Positions 5,721 through 11,932 of a DNA stretch of 13,435 nt are shown here, piece by piece. Each line of letters begins with the position of its first letter. Position 1 is the stretch's first letter. A program made the translations under genes and the position numbers. Source of the stretch: an uncultured Oscillospiraceae bacterium (lineage in GTDB: Bacteria > Bacillota > Clostridia > Oscillospirales > Oscillospiraceae). Where the stretch lies: positions 1-13,435 of the forward strand of contig CAJTLI010000050.1 of NCBI GenBank assembly GCA_910577525.1. The letters are read 5' to 3'. A model generated the notes under the pieces. The model did not search any database, had not been told where the DNA came from, and worked only from the letters and a program-made list of their open reading frames with translations.

Positions 5721-6614
5721 ATGCGAAAAAACAAGACAATGATCTTCTGGTTCTGCCTGCCCGCCCTGCTGTGCCTGCTGATCATGTTTGTCTACCCGGT
5801 GTGCCGCACCGTCATCATGAGCTTCTTCGCGGTAGAGAGCGTCACCGCCACCACAGCGGACTGGACCTTCAACGGCCTGAGCAACTACTTCAAGATCTTC
5901 GGCAGCGCCAGTTTCCTGACCTCCATGCAGAACATGCTGCTGATCTGGATTGTGGGCGGCGTATTCACCCTGCTGCTGGCCATGCTGATGGCGGTGGTCG
6001 TCACCAGCGGCATCCGAGGCAAGAAGTTCTTCCGGGCCGCCATCTACATGCCCAACATCATCAGCGCCGTGGCCCTGGCCACCATGTGGATACAGTATAT
6101 TTTCCAGTACGATTTCGGCCTGCTCAACCAGATTGTCCAGCTGTTTGGGGGCGAAAAGGTGAAGTGGCTGGGCACCGACCTGAAGTTCTGGGCCATGACC
6201 GGCTCTTTCATCTTCGGCAGCGTGGGCTACTACATGCTCATTTACATCAGCGGCATCGAGGGCATCCCCCAGGATCTCTATGAGGCCGCCACCATCGACG
6301 GCGCGGGCAAGGGCCGCCAGTTTTTCGATATCACCCTCCCACTGCTCAAGGGCGTAATCAAAACCTCCATCACCTTCTGGAGCATCAACACCACCACCTT
6401 CTTCCTGTGGACCAAGATGTTCTCCCCCATCGACACCGAGTCGTCCACCATTGTGCCGGTCATCTACCTGTACGACATGGTGTTCGGCGGGAAGGGCATC
6501 ACCACCCGGGACGCGGGGGCGGGCGCCGCGGTGGGCGTGGTGCTGACCCTGATTATCATCGCGGTCTATCTCATCACCGAGCAGCTCTTCAAGGGCAGCG
6601 ACCTGGAATACTGA
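5721..6614 (+). CDS. Sugar ABC transporter permease, MalF type
   Basis: This 297-residue inner-membrane permease of the CUT1 group has about six membrane segments, at roughly 8-34, 72-96, 107-128, 156-178, 208-230 and 267-288. The cytoplasmic EAA loop that docks the ATPase is at 188-207: EAATIDGA followed by ITLPLL. It lacks the large extra N-terminal domain of E. coli MalF, as is usual in firmicute sugar systems. An AAGGAG lies 11 bases before the ATG. It forms a heterodimer with the following permease. No ATPase gene is nearby, so the importer probably uses a shared MsmK-type ATPase encoded elsewhere. Confidence 0.95.
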   Translation: MRKNKTMIFWFCLPALLCLLIMFVYPVCRTVIMSFFAVESVTATTADWTFNGLSNYFKIFGSASFLTSMQNMLLIWIVGGVFTLLLAMLMAVVVTSGIRGKKFFRAAIYMPNIISAVALATMWIQYIFQYDFGLLNQIVQLFGGEKVKWLGTDLKFWAMTGSFIFGSVGYYMLIYISGIEGIPQDLYEAATIDGAGKGRQFFDITLPLLKGVIKTSITFWSINTTTFFLWTKMFSPIDTESSTIVPVIYLYDMVFGGKGITTRDAGAGAAVGVVLTLIIIAVYLITEQLFKGSDLEY

Positions 6615-6630
6615 GAGGGGAGGGAATGAC

Positions 6631-7476
6631 ATGAAAAAGATCAACTGGAAAAAGGAGCTGCGGCTGCTGCCCGGCTATCTCATCGTGGGCATCTGGGTGC
6701 TGTTCACCGCCGTGATGCTGTTCTGGATTCTGGGGGCCAGCCTTTCCACTTCCCGAGATATTTACCAGGGCAATATCTTCAAGTTTGAGACCGGTCTCCA
6801 CTTTGAAAACTACGCCACGGCCTGGAATGTCCAGAACGTGTCGGTGTTCTTCGGCAACTCCCTGCTCTATTCCGTCATCTCCTGCGTAGGGGTGCTGGCC
6901 ATATCCGCCCCCGCCGCCTACGTCCTCTCCCGCTGGGAGTTCACCGGCGGCAAGGCCCTGCGCATCGGCTTGGTGGTCGCCATGAGCGTGCCCGTCATCA
7001 TGGTCATCATGCCCATCTACTCCCTGTCCGTCCAGTGGGGCATCAAGGGCCGGGTGCTGCTGGTGATTCTTTACATCATGCTCCGGGTGCCGTATACCAC
7101 AATCTATCTTCTGGACTTCTTCTCCACCCTGTCCCGCACCTATGAGGAGGCGGCCTATCTGGACGGGTGCAGCGGGCCCAACACCTTCCTGAAGATCATG
7201 CTGCCCCTGGTGCAGCCCGCCATCATCACGGTGACAATCTTCAACTTCATGTCCGTGTGGAACGAGTTCTTCATGGCCCTGATCTTCACCTCCAGCGAGT
7301 CCATGGCCCCCGTAGGCGTGGGACTGCTGAACATCATCAACGCCATGAAGCAGACCGGACAGATGGGCGGCATGTTCGCGGCGGTCATTATCGTGTTCCT
7401 GCCCACCTTCCTGCTCTACATCTTCATGTCCGAAAAGATCATCGCCGGCGTCACCGGCGGCGGCGTCAAGGGCTAG
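6631..7476 (+). CDS. Sugar ABC transporter permease, MalG type
   Basis: The 281-residue partner of the upstream permease has six predicted membrane segments (about 14-38, 74-99, 109-131, 141-162, 196-219 and 246-268). Its EAA loop is at 172-192, with EEAAYLDG and then IMLPL. It starts 16 bp after the previous stop behind GGGAGGG, so the two permeases are translationally close and certainly co-transcribed. The TAG stop overlaps the first base of an intergenic inverted-repeat element. Confidence 0.95.
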   Translation: MKKINWKKELRLLPGYLIVGIWVLFTAVMLFWILGASLSTSRDIYQGNIFKFETGLHFENYATAWNVQNVSVFFGNSLLYSVISCVGVLAISAPAAYVLSRWEFTGGKALRIGLVVAMSVPVIMVIMPIYSLSVQWGIKGRVLLVILYIMLRVPYTTIYLLDFFSTLSRTYEEAAYLDGCSGPNTFLKIMLPLVQPAIITVTIFNFMSVWNEFFMALIFTSSESMAPVGVGLLNIINAMKQTGQMGGMFAAVIIVFLPTFLLYIFMSEKIIAGVTGGGVKG

Positions 7477-7577
7477 TTCCTTTTTCTCGAGAGAAAAAGG
7501 AACCAAAAAGAGCTTTCATTCGCTGCCAAAGCCGTGCTATCTTTCCGCCTCCCGCCCGCTTCCGGGCGGGAGGGCGG
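7476..7577 (+). repeat. Two-hairpin intergenic element between permease and GH112 gene
   Basis: The first hairpin has 13-base complementary arms, GTTCCTTTTTCTC (7476-7488) and GAGAAAAAGGAAC (7491-7503). The second, GC-rich hairpin pairs CCTCCCGCCCG (7548-7558) with CGGGCGGGAGG (7563-7573) around CTTC, with further pairing outside it. The unit fills nearly the whole gap between the permease stop and the phosphorylase ribosome binding site. Such paired hairpins with AACCAAAAAG between them look like a dispersed intergenic repeat rather than a single terminator. In either case they should lower read-through or act as an mRNA processing site. Confidence 0.6.
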
Positions 7578-7586
7578 TACGAGAGG

Positions 7587-7598
7587 GGAACATGTTCC
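7587..7598. repeat. 12-bp perfect palindrome at the GH112 translation start
   Basis: GGAACATGTTCC is fully self-complementary and overlaps the purine-rich ribosome binding region, ending three bases before the ATG at 7602. The ATG inside it is out of frame with the enzyme. It could shelter the start site in RNA or bind a dimeric regulator. Confidence 0.4.
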
Positions 7599-7601
7599 AT
7601 T

Positions 7602-9770
7602 ATGGCAGATACAATCAACACAGGCCGGGTCACAATCCCCACCGATGTGGACGTGGTGCCCGAGACCCTGGAGCTCTTGAGGCGCTGGGGGGCGGACGCC
7701 ATCCGGGACTGTGACGGCACCGACTTTCCTCAGGAGCTGAAGGGGGCGGGGGCCAAGGTCTACTCCACCTATTACACCACCCGGAAGGACAACGCCTGGG
7801 CCCGGGCCAATCCCGACGAGGTCCAGCAGTGCTATATCATGACCGGCTTTTACACCGCTGCGGGCGAGCCCCTGTCCATTCCGCTGATGAAGGGCGTCAG
7901 CCCGGAGCTTTTGCAGGTGAACACCCGGGACGACATCAAGCGCTGGTGGGAGGTGGTGGACCGCTCCACCGGGGAACCCCTGCCGCCGGAGGCGTGGACC
8001 TATGACGAGGGGACGGGATGTGTGGTGATCCCCGCCCCGGAGGAGTTCCACGACTATACCGTCAGCTTCCTGGCCTACCTGATCTGGGACCCGGTGCACA
8101 TGTACAACGCCGTCACCAACGGCTGGAAGGATTTTGAACACCAGATTACCTTCGACGTGCGCCAGCCCAAAACCCGCGCCTTCACCATGGAGCGGCTGCG
8201 GAAGTTCATCGCCGATCACCCCTATGTGGACGTGATCCGGTACACCACATTTTTCCACCAATTCACCCTCATTTTTGACGAGCTGAAACGGGAAAAATAT
8301 GTGGACTGGTACGGCTATTCCGCCTCTGTCTCCCCCTATATCCTGGAGCGGTTCGAGCGGGAGGCGGGCTACCGGTTCCGCCCCGAGTTCATCATCGACC
8401 AGGGCTATTACAACAACCAGTACCGCGCGCCGTCCAAGGAGTTCAAGGATTTCATGGCCTTCCAGCGCCGGGAGGTGGCCGCGTTGGCCCGGGAGATGGT
8501 GGACATCACCCACGAGCTGGGCAAGGAGGCCATGATGTTCCTGGGAGACCACTTCATCGGCACCGAGCCCTATCTGGACGAGTTCAAGACCATCGGCCTG
8601 GACGCGGTGGTGGGCTCCGTGGGCAACGGCTCCACCCTGCGGCTCATCTCCAACATTCCCGGCGTGAAGTACACCGAGGGCCGGTTCCTGCCCTACTTTT
8701 TCCCCGACACCTTCCATGAGGGGGGAGACCCCGTCCGGGAGGCCAAGGAGAACTGGGTCACAGCCCGGCGGGCCATCCTCCGCAAGCCCATCGACCGCAT
8801 CGGCTACGGCGGCTACCTCAAGCTGGCCTGCCAATTCCCGGAGTTTCTGGACTACGTGGAGTCCGTCTGCCGCGAGTTCCGGGAGCTGTACGGCAACATC
8901 AAGGGGACGACTCCCTACTGCGTCAAAACGGTGGCCGTGCTCAACGCCTGGGGCCGGGCCCGGTCCTGGGGGTGCCACATGGTCCACCACGGGCTGTATC
9001 ACAAGCAGAACACCGCCTACGCCGGGGTGATCGAGGCCCTGTCCGGCGCGCCCTTCGACGTAAAATTCCTGAGCTTCGACGATTTGAAAACGGACCCCCA
9101 TGTGCTGGACGGGGTGGATGTCATCATCAACGTGGGAGGGGGCGACACCGCCCACACCGGCGGCGCGGTTTGGGAGGACCCGGACATCTCCGCCGCCGTG
9201 AAGGGGTTCGTCCACCGGGGCGGCGGCCTCATCGGCGTGGGCGAGCCCGCCGGGCACCAATATCAGGGGCGGTATCTCCAGCTGGCCTCTGTGCTCGGGG
9301 TGGAGAAGGAGACCGGCCTCACCCTGGGCTACGACAAATACAACTGGGAGGAGCACCCGGACCACTTTATCCTGGCCGACTGCCCCGGCGAGATCGACTT
9401 CGGCCACGGGGGCCGGGACGTGTACGCCCTGGAGGGGGCCCAGGTGCTGGTGGAGCGGGACCGGGAGGTCCTACTGGCCGTCAACGAGTATGGCCGGGGC
9501 CGGGGGGTCTACCTGTCCGGCCTGCCCTACAGCTTTGAAAACAGCCGCCTGCTGTACCGCGCCGTCCTGTGGGCCGCCCATGGGGAGGAGGAGCTCCACC
9601 GCTGGTTTTCCTCCAACGTCAACGCGGAGGTCCACGCCTTTGTGGAAAACGGCAGGTTCTGCGTGGTGAACAACACTTACCAGCCCCAGTCCACCACCGT
9701 CTGGAAGGACGGGGGAGAGGGATTCCCCCTGGAGCTGGCGGCCAACGAGATCCGCTGGTACGAGATCTGA
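7602..9770 (+). CDS. 1,3-beta-galactosyl-N-acetylhexosamine phosphorylase (GH112)
   Basis: This cytoplasmic enzyme uses phosphate to cleave Gal-beta-1,3-GalNAc (galacto-N-biose) and/or Gal-beta-1,3-GlcNAc (lacto-N-biose) to galactose-1-phosphate plus the N-acetylhexosamine, conserving bond energy. The 722 residues match the usual 710-750 of GH112. Recognisable blocks are GRVTIPTDVDVVPETLELL at the N-terminus, LIWDPVHMYNAVTN near 160-173, and MMFLGDHFIGTEPY at 311-324. Asp316 in the last block aligns by eye with the catalytic acid of the bifidobacterial enzyme (Asp313). The run LDAVVGSVGNG then TLRLISNIPGVKYTEGR is also typical. The N-terminal (beta/alpha)8 barrel is followed by a Rossmann-like region (about 450-650) and a C-terminal beta domain. 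The ATG at 7602 has GAGAGGGG upstream, and residues encoded before it are not family-like. Galactosyl-rhamnose phosphorylases also belong to GH112, so substrate is not certain. No nahK, galT or galE accompanies it. Confidence 0.93.
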   Translation: MADTINTGRVTIPTDVDVVPETLELLRRWGADAIRDCDGTDFPQELKGAGAKVYSTYYTTRKDNAWARANPDEVQQCYIMTGFYTAAGEPLSIPLMKGVSPELLQVNTRDDIKRWWEVVDRSTGEPLPPEAWTYDEGTGCVVIPAPEEFHDYTVSFLAYLIWDPVHMYNAVTNGWKDFEHQITFDVRQPKTRAFTMERLRKFIADHPYVDVIRYTTFFHQFTLIFDELKREKYVDWYGYSASVSPYILERFEREAGYRFRPEFIIDQGYYNNQYRAPSKEFKDFMAFQRREVAALAREMVDITHELGKEAMMFLGDHFIGTEPYLDEFKTIGLDAVVGSVGNGSTLRLISNIPGVKYTEGRFLPYFFPDTFHEGGDPVREAKENWVTARRAILRKPIDRIGYGGYLKLACQFPEFLDYVESVCREFRELYGNIKGTTPYCVKTVAVLNAWGRARSWGCHMVHHGLYHKQNTAYAGVIEALSGAPFDVKFLSFDDLKTDPHVLDGVDVIINVGGGDTAHTGGAVWEDPDISAAVKGFVHRGGGLIGVGEPAGHQYQGRYLQLASVLGVEKETGLTLGYDKYNWEEHPDHFILADCPGEIDFGHGGRDVYALEGAQVLVERDREVLLAVNEYGRGRGVYLSGLPYSFENSRLLYRAVLWAAHGEEELHRWFSSNVNAEVHAFVENGRFCVVNNTYQPQSTTVWKDGGEGFPLELAANEIRWYEI

Positions 9771-9781
9771 CCGGCGGCGCG

Positions 9782-9820
9782 AGCCGGCCGGGTCCGTCGG
9801 GGCCCGGCCGGCTTCTATTT
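9782..9820 (+). terminator. Terminator-like hairpin between GH112 and sulfatase genes
   Basis: GCCGGCCGGG (9783-9792) pairs with CCCGGCCGGC (9803-9812). The inner TCC/GGG bases extend the stem to about fourteen pairs around GTCG. TTCTATTTT follows. It lies in the 68-bp gap before the sulfatase, so it probably reduces rather than abolishes sulfatase transcription from the operon promoter, as no new promoter is visible in the gap. Confidence 0.7.
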
Positions 9821-9838
9821 TACGAGGAGGGTTTGCAT

Positions 9839-11179
9839 ATGCCCCACAATATCGTCTTCTACTTCACCGATCAGCAGCGGTGGGACACCTGCGGCTGCTT
9901 CGGCCAGCCCCTGGACATCACGCCCAATCTGGACGCCTTGGCCAGGGAAGGAGTCAAATTTGACAACGCCTTTACGCCCCAGCCGGTGTGCGGCCCCTGC
10001 CGGGCCATGTTCCAGACAGGGAGGTGGCCCACCGAGACGGGCTGCTTCCGCAACGACACCATGCTGCCCTCCGGCGTCAAAACCCTGGCGGACTATTTGG
10101 AAGAGGCGGGTTATGAGACGGCCTACGTGGGCAAGTGGCACCTGGCCAGCGACAGCGCCAGGGGAATTGACCACACCGCCGCCGCGGTCCCCAGGGCCCT
10201 GCGGGGGGGCTATACCGGCTTCTGGCGGACGGCGGACGTGCTGGAGTTCACCTCCCATGGCTACGACGGCTTTGTGTTTGATGAAGATGGGAAGCGCGTC
10301 GAGTTTCAGGGCTACCGCGCCGACCGGATCAACGATATGGCGCTGGAGTTTCTGGACGGATACGCCGGAGAAAAGCCCTTTTTCCTGACCATATCTCAGA
10401 TTGAGCCCCACCATCAGAACGACCGGGGGCACTACGAGGGCCCGAAGGGCTCCAAGGAGCGGTTCAAAAATTTCGTGCTGCCCGGAGATCTGGCGGCCCT
10501 GAAGGGCAACGCGGCGGAGGAGTACCCGGACTATCTGGGCCAGTGCGCCAGTTTGGATGAGAACCTTGGGCGGCTGATGGACAAGCTGCGGGAACGGGGG
10601 CTGTACGAGGACACGGTCATCCTCTATGCCTCTGACCACGGCTCCCATTTTAAGACCAGGAATCGAGATGGCCATCTCAGCGGCGGAGATGACTACAAGC
10701 GCACCTGCCACGACGCCGCCCTCCACGTGCCGCTGGTCATAGCGGGCGGGCCTTTTACCGGCGGAAAGACGGTGAAGGCGCTGGTCAGCACCGCCAGCCT
10801 GCCCAAGACCATCCTGGCCCTGGCTGGGGCAGCGGTGGGGGACGCTATGATCGGCGAAAACCTGCTGGATGTGGTGGAAAACCGGAACCCGGACCGGCCC
10901 AATGAGGTGTTTGCCCAGATCTCCGAGAGCCGGGTGGGCCGGTGCATCCGCACGGAGCGGTACACCTACTCCGTCTACGCCCCCGGGGCGGACGGGTTTG
11001 CGGTCCCGGCGGCAGACATCTACGCCGACGACTTTCTCTACGACCTGGAGCGGGACCCCTGGCAGCTGAATAATCTGATCTCCGACCCCGCCTATGCTCC
11101 GGTGAAGGCGGATCTGCGAAAGCGCCTGCTGGACCAGATAGAACGGGCGGAGGGAGTCCGGCCGGTTATTACCGGATAA
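9839..11179 (+). CDS. Type I sulfatase (formylglycine-dependent), apparently cytoplasmic
   Basis: This 446-residue sulfatase would hydrolyse a sulfate ester on a sugar. Residues 1-12 (MPHNIVFYFTDQ) place the first metal ligands Asp11 and Gln12. CGPCR at 51-55 fits the CxPxR signature, whose Cys51 must be oxidised to formylglycine, followed by the family's TGR at 60-62. GKWHL near 99-103 and the YASDHGSHF segment supply further metal and substrate residues. The C-terminal FLYDLERDPWQLNNL motif is typical. There is no signal peptide, so it should act inside the cell. A GAGGAGG lies eight bases before the ATG. Position 4 of the signature is Cys instead of the usual Ser or Ala. Maturation needs a sulfatase-maturing radical SAM enzyme, not present here. 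Adjacency to GH112 suggests it removes sulfate from an imported galactosyl-HexNAc. Phosphoesterases of the same fold are an alternative, but the CxPxR motif argues for sulfatase. Confidence 0.92.
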   Translation: MPHNIVFYFTDQQRWDTCGCFGQPLDITPNLDALAREGVKFDNAFTPQPVCGPCRAMFQTGRWPTETGCFRNDTMLPSGVKTLADYLEEAGYETAYVGKWHLASDSARGIDHTAAAVPRALRGGYTGFWRTADVLEFTSHGYDGFVFDEDGKRVEFQGYRADRINDMALEFLDGYAGEKPFFLTISQIEPHHQNDRGHYEGPKGSKERFKNFVLPGDLAALKGNAAEEYPDYLGQCASLDENLGRLMDKLRERGLYEDTVILYASDHGSHFKTRNRDGHLSGGDDYKRTCHDAALHVPLVIAGGPFTGGKTVKALVSTASLPKTILALAGAAVGDAMIGENLLDVVENRNPDRPNEVFAQISESRVGRCIRTERYTYSVYAPGADGFAVPAADIYADDFLYDLERDPWQLNNLISDPAYAPVKADLRKRLLDQIERAEGVRPVITG

Positions 11180-11204
11180 AAAACCTGTATTCACGGCTCA
11201 AACG

Positions 11205-11247
11205 CCGCCGGGCCGGGTCTGGGACGCCGCCGGACCCGGCCTGGCGG
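11205..11247. repeat. Large GC-rich inverted repeat after the sulfatase gene
   Basis: Fifteen-base arms at 11205-11219 and 11233-11247 pair with a single G-U, around 13 bases. No T run follows on either strand, so it is not a classic intrinsic terminator. It may stabilise the 3' end or mark the border of the mobile-element scar. A shorter dyad, CTGAGCG/CGCTCAG, follows at 11252-11280. Confidence 0.5.
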
Positions 11248-11284
11248 GGGACTGAGCGGCTGGGGAACGGCCTCGCTCAGAAGC

Positions 11285-11584
11285 GGCGGTGACCGATTTC
11301 GTTAGGGCGTTCCAACGGTCAAGATCGAACTCATCCAAGACATTGCCGCATCCCCACATCCCGTTGAGGCAGCGCCAAATCTGTTCCTTCCTGCCCAATT
11401 GGGCGGGAAGTTTTTTGTTTGCCTCGGCGATTTTTGCCTCAATCCCTTTGGCGGTAAAGGGACTGTTCTTGTGTAGGTGGTGCTGTCCGGGACTTCGGCG
11501 TTTGATCTCGTTCCGCACCAGTTCAACGGCGGAAGGGCTCCATGTCGTTTTTCCTGCTGGAGTGGGAATTTTTTCGCTGGTCAT
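11285..11584 (-). pseudogene. Remnant of a large serine recombinase (TnpX/resolvase type)
   Basis: About 100 codons retain pieces of a site-specific serine recombinase joined by deletions. EKIPTPAGKTTWSPSAVE resembles the end of the recombinase domain (GIPTPAGK..WS..TV in intact proteins). VRNEIKRRSP through NSPFTAK resembles the stretch before the zinc ribbon. EFDLDRWNALTKSVT matches the usual C-terminal LTEFDE..W...V..VTV element. The catalytic N-terminal domain and the cysteine zinc-ribbon motif are missing. A stop lies just upstream in this frame, and a neighbouring frame (to about 11660) is open and may hold a frameshifted part that I cannot assign. The last 28 codons of the open frame (to 11198) read into GC-rich non-coding DNA. 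This is the scar of an integrative element; the call is by remembered family pattern. Confidence 0.6.
11387..11416 (+). terminator. Candidate intrinsic terminator downstream of the sulfatase operon
   Basis: CTTCCTGCCC (11387-11396) and GGGCGGGAAG (11401-11410) pair with one G-U around AATT and are followed by TTTTTT on the plus strand. It lies about 210 bases past the sulfatase stop and within the decayed recombinase, so it may be a chance structure, but its geometry is good enough to end the operon transcript. Confidence 0.45.
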
Positions 11585-11599
11585 CTGCCTGGAGATACT

Positions 11600-11864
11600 C
11601 CGATTTCACCAGATAGGACGGGTGCAGCATCACAAAGATGGATTTGCCCTCCTGGGGAGCTGGAAAGTCCTTTTTTGTCCGCCTCGTTCGGGGGCAAAAG
11701 CCGCTCCGGGAGCGTTTGGGAGATGGCTGTACCAACGGGTCCCCTGGCGGTGGGGCCAGTGACAGCGGGGGGCAGGGGCGGGCTTGGCCCCGTCCTTGGT
11801 CTTATCGCCAACGGCGGGGGGCGGGGACCTGGGCCGGGCCCTTCCCCTGGTTGGGCTTCTCCTA
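11600..11864. other. GC-rich stretch without a convincing gene
   Basis: Several open frames cross this region on both strands, but all are rich in Pro, Gly, Arg and Ala as expected of GC-rich non-coding DNA, and none has a ribosome binding site or a recognisable family. A short piece on the minus strand (around 11580-11660, KSIFVMLHPSYLVKSEYLQADD) looks protein-like and may belong to the recombinase remnant or another decayed gene. Confidence 0.4.
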
Positions 11865-11885
11865 GGGAATCACTGATTTAATCCC
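11865..11885. mobile_element. Possible left end of the IS5-family element
   Basis: The segment starting GGGAATCACTGATTTAAT lies 48 bp before the transposase initiation site, marks a change from GC-rich to neutral composition and looks like an insertion sequence terminus. No inverted copy is present between the transposase stop and the group II intron, so the matching right end is either deleted or beyond the intron, outside the window. Confidence 0.35.
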
Positions 11886-11901
11886 CGGACGAAACGGGAT
11901 G

Positions 11902-11910
11902 TGATATAAT
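11902..11910 (+). promoter_or_regulatory. Extended -10 promoter of the transposase gene
   Basis: TGATATAAT gives a TGn plus a perfect TATAAT at 11905-11910. No good -35 is present, which extended -10 promoters tolerate. A GGGGGAG ribosome site follows before the ATG at 11933. Confidence 0.6.
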
Positions 11911-11932
11911 AGAGGAAAAGGGGGAGCACGAA

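Noticed and set aside
7587..7598. LexA (SOS) box
   Set aside because: Firmicute LexA sites have four bases between GAAC and GTTC; here there are two.
7167..7601. N-terminal extension of the GH112 frame back into the permease gene
   Set aside because: The residues are an off-frame reading of the permease and the hairpin element. The family start and ribosome site are at 7602.
7473..9407. 644-codon open frame antisense to the GH112 gene
   Set aside because: The opposite strand encodes a clear full-length GH112 enzyme. The antisense product is low-complexity and spans the intergenic hairpins.
9569..9838. N-terminal extension of the sulfatase frame
   Set aside because: It overlaps the GH112 coding end in another frame. 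AGGAGG lies eight bases before the ATG at 9839 and the family begins there.
9815..11194. 459-codon open frame antisense to the sulfatase
   Set aside because: Shadow of a GC-rich gene; no recognisable domain, and it runs past both ends of the sulfatase gene.
11289..11881. Overlapping plus-strand open frames of 130-157 codons in the mobile-element scar
   Set aside because: No ribosome sites, no recognisable motifs, and a composition typical of random GC-rich sequence. The minus strand carries the recombinase-like blocks.
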